A stretch of 64,000 nt of DNA from Adiantum capillus-veneris (GCA_014529385.2 CM043966.1:41233537-41297536); one strand, 5' to 3'. Shown: positions 1 through 12,052, counted from the stretch's first letter. The notes: generated from the letters alone by a model not told the origin. Numbers and translations: made by a program.

Positions 1-2
1 AG

Positions 3-1208
3 GACATATCTGAAGAAAAGTCGATTGGTGAAGATCAATCAGAGAGGTCACCAGGGCAAGAGGATCCCTCACCCTACAAGGGTGTGGTGCCCTGTAGAGT
101 ACTTCTGAAGAAAAATACAAGAAAGAGGAATATAGACTTCTCAGATGATGCAGATGTGCTAGAAAGTAGTCCTTGTGCAACTAAATGTAAAGACAAAGAG
201 GATGTGTCTTCTCTGGAAGACCCAACTGCAACTGATGAGAGGCTGTTTGATTTTGCAGCATCTTGTGGTGCTGGGGACAAGTATGATCTAGTTCATTCTA
301 TGTTTAATCCAAAGTTTGACATTGAAGACTTGTTAGCTCAGCACAGTAATTTCTTGCAGTCCTACAGAGATAAGTTTGAAGTGATGGTGCGTAGGAAGGG
401 TTGTTCTGCCTAATATGACTCTTGTGCATTTAAATGACTGTGGTGGAAAGGGACAGGGAGTGAAGAAGTATAGGGAATTACCACCCTCTTGCCGACATTC
501 AGCCTGCCCTTTGCATAAAAAAGAATGCAAACTCATTCAGGAAGCCTTTGGCTTTATGATTTACCTGAATAGCCTGTTTGGATTCCTCATGCAGAATCCT
601 GATGAGGTGTTAGAGGAGCAGGATGCAGCACGAGATGAGGAATGTGAGGAGACAACTCATATGCAAGAAGTCGAGGAGGTTGAAGACACAGTCGACCTTG
701 AGGTTGAGGCAATTGAAGTACAAAGAAGTAAGATGCTCTCTGTGAAAACCACAGAAATCATACTTCCATTGGATGTCAGTAACTTCACTGAGAAGCATGC
801 TCAGATGATGTTGCCTGCTGTGCCTGACTTCAGGATTGGAGACAGGACCTATATCTTCTTACATGATGTGCAAAGTGTGTTTTATTTAAGGGAGGATTTC
901 TCCCTAGCTATTATTTCCAGAGTCCAAGAGGAGAGGAGTGGATTTGTTTCAGAGGATAGTAGTGATGATGAGGCAATGGAAACATCCAGCAATCCAATGG
1001 AATGCCTTCGAAGATGCTTTGAGAAAGCTGAAAAATACAAGGAGACACTACCTAATGAAGCCACCTTCCAAGCAATAAGACAAAGCCTAAGACCATCGAA
1101 AAGTAACAAAGAAGTGGAGGATTGGTTTAACCATTCAGGTCAGGGGTCAACTACATCTGTAGACCTGTGGCAAGAAAACCTCTTTCTGCAGGATGAGAGC
1201 TTCATGGT

Positions 1209-1291
<83 letters not shown>

Positions 1292-1746
1292 TGTCATTTC
1301 TGACATTGTATGTGTAGTCTTGGATTGCTGACAAGGATGGCTTCCTTCGGCGCCGGACAAGAGAGTATCGAGGAAGGGATGCGGCCCTAGCACAGTACCT
1401 TTCAAAGCTTTGCGAGTCGCCGATAGTAGTTTTTCACAATTCCATGTCACAAGAGGGTTCAATAGCAACTTACACATTCAAGACACTATCACGCTTCTTG
1501 GGTGGACCGGTGCTGCCCAAAAGTGCAGATAAAGTCATTCTTGTGGACAAAGTGTTTGCTAGAGATTGTTTTGGTTACTGTCCAGGCTATACAGGTGGTC
1601 GGGCAGCGTATTACTACACCTACACAGCAATGGCACTAGCTCTTGGTAGACAAAACCCAGATGAACTTTTAGAGTATGGCAAACATCTCATGATTCGTTA
1701 CAAGGGTGACGTGCCAAAAAACAAAATTGAACCTGCAAAATCTTGA
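3..1746 (+). CDS. Unrecognised spliced gene, 3' part (5' end outside window); convergent partner of the transposase-like gene
   Basis: I do not recognise this protein family. The reading frame is open from base 3 to a TAA at 411-413. A second frame is open from 415, leaves at a clear GT donor after 1206, skips a (CT)n-filled intron with a TGTGTAG acceptor (1207-1317), and continues in frame from 1318 to a TGA at 1744-1746. The link between the two upstream pieces is unresolved: a 387-540 intron (donor GTGCGT, acceptor CATTCAG) would join them in phase, otherwise the gene is broken at 411. The product is acidic in the middle (EE/ED-rich, about 600-980) and has no membrane segment. Its stop lies only 63 bp from the stop of the minus-strand transposase-like gene, so the two are convergent, as in some two-gene DNA transposons. 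It may therefore be an accessory protein of that element; that role is inference. Confidence 0.5.
1207..1317 (+). repeat. (CT)n microsatellite forming most of an intron
   Basis: The run starts directly after a GTAA donor and extends to about 1288. It is followed by a short T-rich stretch and a TGTGTAG acceptor. Removing 1207-1317 keeps the reading frame (phase 0 on both sides). The CT run therefore acts as a giant polypyrimidine tract. Six-frame ORFs across it are repeat artefacts. Confidence 0.7.
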
Positions 1747-1809
1747 TACACTTCAAGTAGCAATTGTATAAGATCATGTATTACATAAATTTTGTACAAT
1801 GTCATCCAC

Positions 1810-4660
1810 TCAGAGTATCTTTCTCCACTTGTGATTCACATACACCATTGTCTCTCTCCACCTTCGTTGACTTTCACGAGCTCCGGAGTTGTTGTATGCC
1901 ATTGATCTTTTAGCTTTTTGTTGTTGTAAATGTCTGATGGCTTGTGCTGTTGCTGAATTTGCCAAGACTTCTTTTGCCTGCATTCGATGAATGATTCTAC
2001 AATAGAACCATTCAAATAGTTCTCTCAAACTGTTAGCCTTGATTCGAGAGCCACCATGTCGTGTGTGCCTGAAATAAGCATTTCTCGCCATGTAATGAGA
2101 CTTTTCCATCCCTTGGGTATTCCATATTGCCGGGTTCCCATACTTCTGTATAAAATATGGCAAATGATTGAAGATGATGTGCTGGATATGAAAACAGATT
2201 AGTTAGAATGTTTTACAGTAACATATTTGCACATAAGAGAGAAAGAAATACATTATAATACCATGTAGTGAGTAATCTGGGTGTCTGTCCATGCTGTCTT
2301 GAATGACTCTTTCAGAAGGTTGAGATTTTCCTTGAACTTGTTCATATCACCTTGTGACCAGTCATCTTTGTCGCACATCAAAAATAGGATGTCTATTGAT
2401 CGCCAAACCTCAGCCTTCGCGTTACGAGTAGTTGGTTCGTGGTCTTTGACTGCAATATGTAGCTTTTTCCAGCTTTGATACTCTACCTTGCTAACATAAG
2501 ATGTGTTATATATTTTTCCATGTTTTGTTAGATTTGGATCTCTTGTACCTTGGGGCTTAGATAAAAACCTCCATGCCTTCACCCCACCGATGGATGGTTT
2601 GCATGGGACATCCTTCTCAGCAGTTGATCTCTTTTCATCCCGCTGGATTTTCACATTGCCACCATGAAGCCCCATATCCGACAGTACCATTTCTAAGCAC
2701 TGCAGGGCTACTTGTCGTTCTGCGGAGTTCTTAATCTTCCAAGCAAACCCAATGTATAAGTAGACCAATTTCTCCACAATTCTACAAAGGGCATGCATTG
2801 TACAAATGTGGACATTCACAAGTGGTATTTTCAAAACGGGTCGAAAAGCAGGATCCTCAATGTGACGTGTTGGAGCTTTTCTCCACCACTTTGGGTCCAT
2901 GACCTTTGCAGGCTCCATGCAGAACAAACACGGTAACTTTGCCATTGCACCCATTCCACAATTATACATGCACTTTAATGTTTTAAGGTCACCTGCAAGA
3001 TGCCACTGAACTTGAAAGTCTCCCCTTCCATCTAGACGTAGTACCTCTCCCTGGTTAGTCTGTCGATCAATCACCTCCGGAATATTAGTTCGATGGAACA
3101 CCCAATATAGAATCTCATGATCTTCTTTCTTTACCTGCAACACAAAATAAATGAGACTTAAGTAGATCTGAACATTTGAGCTTACTTGAGAATATCGCTT
3201 ACCTCAAACGCACCAAGCCACCATATGTTAGATTCTGATTGAGCACTAAAATATAAAGGATCATCACTGGGACACTTTGAGAGGGCTCTATTCATTAAAG
3301 TAATAGTAACACGCTCTAGCTTTTTCTCTTTAACAAGCTCACACTCATCCAGTTTTAACACAAAATGTAATAGCCCACGTGATTCTTCAAATGTGATGTT
3401 GTAAAACTCCACCATTTTCTTCTGTAGTATCCGCAGGTCCATAAAAATATTGTTGAACTCATCATATGCCATGTTCGCTCCATGGCCACTGTAAGTTGCT
3501 TTAATATGAAAGGGCTGTCCAAGATAGTCTCCCTGTGCCTCGTTAAGCTGAAGCCTCTCTTTCCAAACACTTGAGGCTGATGGTAGAAGTTTGGATTTTA
3601 TACCCTTCCTAACAAAGATGGATGAGACAGACTTTTGGATAGCCGAATATCCTCTTTTTCTTACACCAAGTGAATCAAGTGTGCCTTGTATCTCTTTTGC
3701 AGGCATTGAGTTCTCTGAAATAAAGCGGTCCACTACATTTCTTTGTAGAACCTTAAACTTCTTGTCATGTACTATATCTGCTGCCAGGCTTCTACTTATA
3801 AGTGGCTTCAATCTCTTTCCTATATTAGCTTTGGGGTCAATGTTTTCCTTGTCAGGATAGATTGAATCTCTACATGAAGACAATGCATAAGTAAATAACA
3901 GAAAATTTGCTTCACTAACACTATTTAGGCACATGAAAACAATGCATAACAAGAAAAAACAAAGAGATTACTTAACTAAGACAATGTAGCCAACCAAGAA
4001 GCATCACCTTAATGCTCGGATTCTTTTCTTGAGACCTCCTGATGCAACCTGCAATGTTTCAAGATTGCGCAATTTCTTCTTTCGGATACGACCACCCAAG
4101 ATGGTGTCCTTCATTTGACAACTTCGTACCTTTCCTTTCAGTTCTTGTACCTCTGTTTTATGTTGCAAAATGGTAACCTGATCTGTAGAATGTAAATGTG
4201 AAAGGCGAACAATCTCACATTGTTGAGCTTGGAGAATGCTCTTGTAAGTTTCAGCTTCTCTTGTAAGTGATTTACAATAACCCAGAAGGCCCTTTTCTCC
4301 ATCACCAGCAAAGGTCAATAAGCTTGTAGGATTGACAAACGGTGGAGACGCATTAGTTATTGTATTCTTAGGGTAGAGAGAGCCTCTCGTCCAGATATCT
4401 ATGTGTTTAGCTCCTTGAGCTGTGAGCGTGTCTATGGAGGCGGGAGGTATATGTGTGTTTGTTTTACTGCGCTTAATCAATGGTTGGTACTCATTGTCCA
4501 AATCAATGTGAAGGTGATATTTGGCTCGTTTCTGGGTAACATTTGTGCCATTTGAGGAGTGCGCCATTAGCCAAATGTGCAGGTTTAATGGAAAGTGAAT
4601 AGCGGCTGCGGATTCGTCCCTCCATGTTAGCCTCATTCCCTCCGTATTGACGTTGTTCAT
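1810..4660 (-). CDS. DDE-transposase-like protein, four exons, 854 codons, uninterrupted
   Basis: Exons 4660-4008, 3869-3203, 3134-2262 and 2181-1810 join with phase-consistent GT-AG introns into one 854-codon ORF from ATG (4660-4658) to a stop at 1810. Residues about 125-215 look like a coiled coil. A basic, HTH-like stretch follows (about 250-300). A possible catalytic triad is D392 in KLDEC, D489 in HLAGDLKTL and E757 in TQGMEKSH, with a CLFC pair (C509, C512) after the second Asp. The order D, D plus CxxC, then E near the C terminus resembles DDE transposases with a D-L-K block. It is not TNP2 of CACTA, which occurs elsewhere in this window. All four exons being open suggests recent activity or selection. 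The family is not recognised. A domesticated host gene is the alternative. Confidence 0.6.
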
Positions 4661-5651
4661 TCAATGCAACTGAAAAGAGGATTATCCCTCAATCACTACG
4701 AACGAATGTTCAGAAGAGTAAGGAATCTACTTAAAGTACACTTTTTGAAGTTTTACTATGAAAGACCCAGCTCTTTTATTTGCCATTTTTTCTAGAGAGA
4801 GAGTGCAAAAAATACATTTTCTTAGAAGGCCCTCCAAATGACCTCCGAAATTTCCTAATGACTAAGTTGAACCTCACCTCATAAAACTCTAATGCTAAAC
4901 CATATTAAACCTTGCCCCTTTTTGGTTGTCTTAAAACCTTGAATACCTTAACCTATCTTGAAAATACCTCTACCTGCTTTTTATTTGCACTAGTTGGATA
5001 CAGTGTTATTACCAACCTCTGTTTACTTAACTATCCACTCGCAGGACACAGTTAACAATCTACTGACATAGACTTGCAGCCCACCTTACAATTGTACTAA
5101 ATTGTAATTTGTAAGTCTCCACATACATCCGATGGAGATACAACCCTTCCAAGTCCACATGCATCCGATGGAGATGCAACCCTTTCAAGTTCATTTATCA
5201 GTTTAGCCTATGGATAGTTTGTCATTGCTTTTTGGCTCGCCAGGTTGGTGACTGGTACTAAGATAGCCTTTCTCTCCTTAAAACTCTAATCCTAAGCAAA
5301 GTTAACCTTGCCCCCATAACCCCAAGCTTCTTTTAAGCTGAACGTTTGCCTCCACCAGAATCTTGGCCCAAACCTCAATCTAACCTTCCACCACACTCTG
5401 GGCCCAAACCTTAACCTAAGCTAGCCATGTACATCAAATTCATTGTTTCCCAGCTCAAGAATTCAATCTTGTATAACAAAGGAGGGGTTATGACAAAATA
5501 TCTTGGAGAAATCTAATGTTTTGACCCTTATCAAGGATTCTAGTGCTTCATGAAACCCCCTAGCCATTGGTACCACTTTATGCAATCTCTCTAAAGATCA
5601 CCAAAAGTAATACCTTAAAAGTTTTCACTCCCAAGGAATTACACTAACTTT
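4661..5651. other. Unassigned AT-rich spacer upstream of the transposase-like gene
   Basis: No ORF of note. It should hold the promoter of the minus-strand gene that starts at 4660, and perhaps the right terminus of that element, but I could not identify a TIR because the other end lies outside the window. A short tandem duplication is at 5113-5186. Confidence 0.5.
5113..5186. repeat. Two-copy tandem repeat, unit 36-38 bp
   Basis: Units 5113-5150 and 5151-5186 share the core CATCCGATGGAGAT and a following CAACCCTT. They differ by a few substitutions and a 2 bp indel. Confidence 0.8.
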
Positions 5652-5833
5652 CAACAAAGCCAATCTATTTCTTGGTATTCATTCATCACCATGAAGTTGT
5701 ACACAAGCCCATTTAATGCTCAACTAGAGAAAGCCAATCTTTTTCTTGGTATACACCCATCACCATTTTAAAATCTTAAAGTTGTACACAAGCCCAATGC
5801 ATGCCCAACAAAGCTAATCTATTTCTTGGTCAA
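5652..5833 (+). repeat. Tandem repeat, three units of ~70-85 bp; the third is split by element A1
   Basis: Units begin at 5652, 5721 and 5806, each with CAAC-(A/T)-AGA/AAG-like starts followed by AATCTATTTCTTGG-like sequence and a CATCACCAT block. The third unit stops at 5833 and resumes at 24550 with the CATCCATCACCATTT block, so the A1 insertion lies inside it. Confidence 0.8.
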
Positions 5834-7422
5834 TGTCATAATAATCAATATCTAATTCTCCTAAATGATTTTCTCATATTAAACTGATCATTTAATGTGG
5901 GGAAGGCCAGAGGAGAAAAAGCTAGAATATTGGTTAAGCTAGCAGACCGGCCACAGTAGGGATCCAAAGAGGGGAAAATAGGGATCCAAAGGGGGGGCCA
6001 TGTGCAAAAGAGCCATATGCAAAAATGGGCTAAAAAGACTCTAAGGTTCAGCCCATTAAGACTTCCAAAATGCTAAGGTTCCAAAATTCAAAGGTTGTGT
6101 CCAAAGGTCAACCCTAGGGAAAATTGGATGCTTTGTGTGTGCCCTAAAAGACTTTGCACATCCCTACATGGGAGGGGGAGAGCCCTAAAGGTAGGGGATG
6201 AGAGAGAAATCCACACACACACACACACAGGCTCCCTTTACATAAAGGGAATGAGGGACACATGTCAGCTCCTTAGGCCAAACGCCCACAAGGTGTGCCC
6301 GATTTCTATTGGATGACCCTTGAAGTGGACCAATGAGAATTAAGCTAGAGTAAATCTAGTTTAATTAATTTAAAAACATTTAATAAAAGAAACCAATGAG
6401 AATTAAGTCTCCTAGAAGACTATTGGGCAGTCTCCCAAGGGGTCCAATGAGCATTCAGGAGCCCCATGGCTTGCCTGATTCCTATTGGCTAGGAGGAAAA
6501 GGGGTCCAATGAGAGTTTAGTTTAATTATTTAATTACCTAAAGCTCTCACAAAAGGGGAAAGGGGGACACATGTCAGAAGGCTATCACTTATGCTGCTTA
6601 ATTGTAATTGGCTTGACTTGGGGAGGGCCAATGAGGCTTCAGCAAGAGCAATTAGCAAGAGGGCTCGCCCAAGAGAGAGAGGGGGCTGATTTTTGCAAGG
6701 CATTATCACACACGCACGCACACAAGCTCATGTGTGAAGAAAGAGAAGACTATCTCTTCCCAAGCTTTAATGGAGAACTCATCACCTACTCCAAGCTTGT
6801 GAGATAGAAGCCTACATCAACACTCTCTTGGCATGTGGATGCAAATCCAACCAAGAGCCAAGCTTCAATGCATGCTCATCTCCTCTACCAAGCTAATTAC
6901 TAAGCTAAGCTATGCTACATATGAGTGATTATGTGAGGAGATGTACATCTTTCTCGTAAGATACTCCTTCTTCCTCTCAATCTACTCTCATACCATGCTA
7001 GCTCTCACCATCTTCGAAGGTGTGTGAGGTCTTGGGTCTGAGAACGGGGATAATTCAAGTTGTGTTTGTTAAGTGTTTTGCTTAGTGCATGAAGTTTCCA
7101 TCTTCATTGCACTAGCTAGTCTTGAAGGAACACAAAGAATTGTATTGTACAATGTCTCTCTTGATGGGAGAAACCATAATACAAAGCCTTTTGGAGGGGG
7201 GACCGGCTCCATGAAAATCCGGTCCTCAACTGTTGTCAGTAGCTTAATTTCTCTCTCTTTTGAAAGTATTGTCGATGCTATCTAACTAGATGTTATGATT
7301 TTTGTTGCTCTCTCCACCCAAGCACTCTTGTAATTCTCATTAGGAATCTATTCTAATGAAATGCCCACTATGTTCATGCTAATTTCCGCTACACATAAGT
7401 TATTAGGCCTTAAAATGTTACA
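5834..7422 (+). repeat. A1 5' LTR
   Basis: It begins TGTCATAATAATC and ends AATGTTACA. It matches 22958-24549 in the same orientation, and 60457-62049 and 63631-64000 in inverse orientation. It contains a (CA)n run near 6212-6229 and the CCAAT module. The short ORFs inside it recur in all copies and look non-coding. Confidence 0.93.
6308..6632 (+). promoter_or_regulatory. Array of inverted CCAAT-box pairs in the A-family LTR
   Basis: Four ATTGG...CCAATGAG pairs occur at 6308/6330, 6422/6444, 6484/6506 and 6607/6628, start-to-start spacing 22, 22, 22 and 21 bp. One extra CCAATGAG is at 6393. The same pairs are kept in the A1 3' LTR (about 23436-23759) and in A2 (about 61252-61577). CCAAT is the core bound by NF-Y. 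The position in the first half of the LTR suits a U3 promoter module; function is inferred. Confidence 0.55.
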
Positions 7423-7441
7423 TTGGTATCAGAGCTCAAGG
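7423..7441 (+). promoter_or_regulatory. A1 primer-binding site (initiator-Met tRNA type)
   Basis: TTGGTATCAGAGCTCAAGG directly follows the 5' LTR. TGGTATCAGAGC is the usual complement of the plant initiator Met tRNA 3' end. Confidence 0.9.
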
Positions 7442-7838
7442 TTTCTTTTTTCTTGCTCAAGAAGGGAGGTCCTCAAGCTAGCTACAAATGGTTGGTATTA
7501 TTAATTGCCTGTGAGTAAGTAGAATAGGGATTTTTGAGCCTTGTAGTGCGCCTGCCTTCGTGGAGTTAACGGGGCATCACCGTCGAGAGCTATGGTCTTA
7601 ATAGTGGAGTCCTACGGGGCTTGCCTACAGCTTAACCACTATTGAGCTATTAGAAGCTTGACAGGAGCCGGTGCTGTTTTGGTGTCGAGAGACCCTCTCT
7701 TCTATTCCTTGCAATTAATGGTATTCGAGCCGCGGGTACAGTAGCTTGAGTGCTTTTTCTAAAGGGGTAAAGAGGAGTAGCAACTAGGGCTTGAAGTGCC
7801 AAAGTACACCTAAAAAGTTTACACCTAAAGTTGTTAGA
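7442..7838 (+). other. A1 untranslated leader
   Basis: About 400 bp lies between primer site and gag start. No convincing ORF. The same leader is present, inverted, in A2 (63214-63609). Confidence 0.8.
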
Positions 7839-10004
7839 ATGGCTGACAATAGTAAAGAGAGTGAAATTAATGTTGATAACTTTGATTTTGCTCATGAGCA
7901 AGCTACTAATGATGCTTCAATGCTTGTTAACTATCTTGTTTCTAGGCTTCAACAAGCCATGGGCAATCCATCTCTCCAAAGTGAAGTGCAACGGCAACTC
8001 CATGCTCACGGGATTCTCCAAGCTCATCACCATGACGAGAGAACACCTAGGAAGCCTCCTTGTGATACTACCAAAAGAGGTCTCTCTCCGATTTGGGAAG
8101 AAGAAGAGAATCCATATGAAGGGCTCAAGAATTTACTTCTTGATGATGCATCTCCTTCCCAAAGGAGAACTCAAGAGCCTCCACCGAAGGAACGAGAAAG
8201 AAGCGAGTCTCCCGCCACCTCGACGGAGATGGCTCCACGAAGACGGCGGGCTAAATGCTCTCCATCACCACCAAAGTGGAGAAGACCATCACACTCTTCT
8301 CCACGCCATAATTCAAAGAGGAATGATAAAAAGCAAGAGAAGAAAAAGGCGAGAAAGAGGACACCCTCTTCTCCATCTTCTTCATCCTCTTCCTCTTATG
8401 AAAGATATGGTGAAGACGACAAAGATCAAGACAAGAAAAAGGTGAGAAAGAGGTCACCCTCTTCTCCACTTTCTTCAAATTCTTCACCTTTTGAAGAAAG
8501 TGATGGTGCAACCTTTGAACCATAAAAAAGAAGAGGCCATAGGAAATCCTATGCCGCATGGAAGAGGTCGTCCAAGTTGAAGAAATTCAAAGAGGGAGGG
8601 AAGAGCATCTCTTTCCTTACCTATGATGGTACCTTTGGTGCCACGGACAAAGTCTTGGCCTTTATCCGACGATTCGATGCGGCGTTTGGAGATGAGGGCT
8701 TCACGGAGTCCTCTAAGCTACGCCATGTAGCTATGCACTTTCAAAAGTCCGCTAGACAATGGTGGTCTAGCCTACGAGCCAACGGTGAAGCTCCACGAAC
8801 ATGGAAAGCTTTAAGAGCTTCCATTATGAAGCAGTTTTTGGCCACCGATGCCAAAGACAAAGTACTCACCGAATGGTGAAGCTTAAAGCTCTCTCCCAAT
8901 GAATATATCCACAAATATGTAGACAAGTTTTGGGACCTACAACTCAAAGCCATTGTCTTCAAAAAGTTGGATTTTGGAGAGCAAAAGCAACAATTTTGTG
9001 CGGGCTTAACCGAAGAAATGGCGGAGTATGTCAACTCCCAAAGACCACGTACCATATCGGCGGTAATACACCACACTATGGTCGCCTCTCGAATCAATTT
9101 CCAAACGGGGGCAAAAAGAAATAATAAGCCCCCGGAAAACAAGGGTTCCAATGAGCCTAAGGGGAAGGACAATGTCCAAAAGTCTCCTAAGGGCAACTCC
9201 AACAAAGCTAAAGAGAAGAGAGTTTACAATAAACTCTCTCCTGAAGAGCTTGAGCGTTATCGTAAGGATAACCGGTGTTTCAAGTGCGGCGAACAAGGGC
9301 ATGCGTACCGCGCTTGTCCCCAAAAGAACAACCGCCAAGATCCTCCTAGAGCTTCCTTGGTTGAAATCCAAGAGGAGGAGACTCACCAAACTCACCACAA
9401 AGGATCTCCTCTATGCCATGCTTGGGGAAAGGTAAGAGAACATGATGCTTTTATTCTCTTTGACCCGGGTTCTACTCACAATTTTATATCTATAGAGTTA
9501 GCCACCAAGCTAGGAATACAATCCTACGAGATGGGAGATGTCCTACCCGCAGATAGTGCCTTCAAAGGGCAAGAAGCTTCAGTCACTCCCTTAATCGGGA
9601 AATTGAGGCTTCATGTCCAAGGCTATGTGGACAAAGAGGACTTCTTTATCTCTCCTCTCAAGCATGAGGATGTAATCCTAGGGGCACCATGGTTTGACCG
9701 CCTGGCTGCCGATGTTAAATTTCCTGAAAGGAGAATCTCCTTTAAGTTCAGGGAAAAAGACATGTATATAGATGCTAAGGAAATGGGTAACACCATCCCC
9801 ATTGTACATACACCAGCTTTCAACAAGTCAATAAAGAGCTCTATTTCCATGTACATGATTTTTGTTAAAGACTCTCAAAATGAACCTAATGCTTTAGCAA
9901 AAGAAAATAAAAGCAACCAAAAGGAATTAGAGTTATCCAATTTTCTCAAGGGGTTTCAAGATGTTTTTATTGACGACATCCCTTGTGAGCTACCTCCTAA
10001 ATGA
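7839..10004 (+). pseudogene. A1 gag-protease region, three in-frame stops
   Basis: I take the ATG at 7839 (MADNSKES) as the start because the primer-site leader ends here and A2 keeps the same ATG. One frame runs through gag, a long S/P/R/K-rich linker (about 8130-8520), a retrotransposon-gag core (about 8580-9080, QWWSSLR and similar), a CCHC zinc knuckle CFKCGEQGHAYRAC (about 9277-9318) and an aspartic protease block (FDPGSTHNFIS, about 9460). Protease normally shows D-S/T-G; here the middle residue is P. Stops are TAA 8523-8525, TGA 8877-8879 and TGA 10002-10004. All lie in the same frame, so this was one gag-pol ORF. Proteins would package RNA and mature the polyprotein in cytoplasmic particles. 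The overlapping 7831-8445 frame is a shadow. Confidence 0.85.
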
Positions 10005-12052
10005 GGTAATGATGACCATGCAATTAAACTTCTTCCAGGAAGTTCACCGCCTAATAAACCTCCTTATAGAGTTTCTCAAGCTCAACAAGAGGAGATTATG
10101 CGGCAAGTGCATGAGTTAGTTGAGAAGGGCATGGTTAGGCCTAGCTCATCTCCATTTTGCTCACCTGTGCTATTAGTGCAAAAGAAAGACGACACATATC
10201 GTATGTGTGTCGACTATAGAGTACTAAATAGGATCACTATCAAGAATAGGTTTCCCATTCCATGGGTAGAAGACCTATTTGATAAGCTACAAGGATCGAC
10301 CTACTTTAGTAGGATTGACCTAAAAAGTGGCTATCATCAAATAAGGATAGTTGATCAAGACATTGTAAAGACCGCATTTCATACTACATTTGGTCTTTAC
10401 GAATACATTGTCATGCCTTTTCGCTTGACCAATGCACCAGCCACATTCAATCACTTGATGGAGAAGCTGTTCAGGCCTCATCGAACCTTCACTGGAGTGT
10501 TCTTTGATGATATTATCATCTACTCTAATTCATTGGAGGAACACAAGCAACACCTCCAGGTAATATTTCAAGTTTTAAGAGAGAATAAACTTTATGTTAA
10601 TCGAAATAAAAGTGAATTTTTCTTGCAAGAGATGGCACATTATCTCTCAAGATGGCATCCAAATGGATCCATCCAAGTTAGAGGTAATAAAAGGATGGCC
10701 TAAACCAAGGAATCTTCATGAACTAAGAAGATTTATAGGTATGTGTGCATACTATAGACGCTTCATAGAAAAGTTCTCACAAATTGCGGGACCATTACAT
10801 GACCTAACAAAGAAAAGCGTTAGGTATACATGGTCTGCTAAGGAGAACAATGCTTTCGAAAAGCTTATCTCTCAACCTGTGCTTACACTACCGGATCTCT
10901 CAAAACCATTTGAGGTCCAATGCGATGCTTGTGGTGATTGCCTTGGAGCTGTTTTGCTCCAAGAAGGGCACACCATAGGCTATGAGAGTCGAAGGCTCGA
11001 CTCTGTTGAGAAAGCTCTAGGCATATACAAAAAGGAACTCCTTGCAGTTCTACATGCCTTAGACTCATGGAAGCACTATTTATTGGGGACTCCTTTCATT
11101 CTGCGAACGGATCACCAAAGTCTTAAGTACTTCATGACGCAGACCAAGCTCTTCGACAAACAAATGAGGTGGGCAAATTTCCTTTCGCAATTTCATTTTC
11201 ATATTGCTCACATTGCTGGCAAGCATAATCAAGTAGCCGATGCACTCTCAAGACGGCCGAGAGTGAATGCGGTTTCCATAGCAACTCACAATGATCTATC
11301 TTCAATGATAGATGAGTACGCTACTGATCCCGACTTTAGAGATGTGATTTCAGCCCTGGCATTAGGGAAGAAAAAAGAACCATTCACTTTACAAGATGGT
11401 TATCTTCTCTATGGCAATAGACTATGCATTACTAACTCACTACGTGAGAAAGTAATGTATAAATCTCATGCTCCACCTTATGCGGGGCATAGAGGCATTC
11501 AGTCTACCTTAAAGGGAATAGAAACATATTTCTATTGGCCTACCATAAAAGTGAACATACAAGAGTATGTTTCCAAATGTGTGGTATGCCAAAAGACAAA
11601 TTTGATAGAGGGAAGCAACTTGGATTGCTTCAACCCTTGCCAATCCCTAATTCACCATGGGAGAGCATATCCGTGGATTTTATCTTTGGATTGCTTAAGT
11701 CTATCCATGGGAATACGGGAATATGGACGATAGTAGACAGGTTTAGTAAACAAGCTCATTTTATACCTATCAAAAAGACTATCAAAGCCCATCAAATGGC
11801 AACCCTCTTTATTTCACAAATTTTCAAGTACCATGGCTTGCCCATGTCCATAGTGTCGAATAGAGATCCTAGAATGACCAGTAATTTCTGGAAGGGTCTC
11901 TTTGAGAATTTAGGAACAAGGCTAAACTTCTCTTCGGCCTATCATCCACAAACTGATGGCCAAAGTGAAATAGCTAACCTAACCATTCTCGATCTACTAA
12001 AAGCCTATGTAACCGAAGTAGATCAAAGATCCCAATGGGAGAAGTACTTAAC
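10005..12052 (+). pseudogene. A1 reverse transcriptase, RNase H and integrase (N-terminal part)
   Basis: The same frame continues into RT (RMCVDYR near 10205, SRIDLKSGYHQ near 10310, catalytic FFDDIIIYS near 10500). A frameshift near 10632-10655 moves to another frame carrying the RNase H (D in VQCDACGD, E in KKELLAVL, D in RTDHQSL, D in ADALSR) and the integrase HHCC zinc domain (H...H, CVVCQK near 11575-11592). A second frameshift near 11595 leads to the integrase core: D in SVDFI (about 11675), D in SNRDPR (about 11860), E in GQSEIAN (about 11960). The ORF is then cut at 12052 by T1. Domain order RT-RH-IN is Ty3/Gypsy; the chromodomain-like tail resumes at 21893. Confidence 0.88.

Noticed and set aside
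1140-1477. Minus-strand ORFs rich in RE repeats
   Set aside because: They are readings of the (CT)n intron.
1318-1746. Exonuclease-like motif (FHNS) in the plus-strand gene
   Set aside because: A single loose match without the acidic residues a DEDD nuclease needs.
7073-7285. 70-codon ORF present in four LTR copies
   Set aside because: It recurs only because the LTR does; no domain, and it lies in the LTR just before the primer site.
5834-7422. Terminal-repeat DNA transposon instead of an LTR
   Set aside because: Primer site, purine tract and a gag-pol between two direct copies show an LTR element.
7831-8445. 204-codon ORF overlapping A1 gag
   Set aside because: Out-of-frame shadow; the 7839 frame carries the gag and zinc knuckle motifs.
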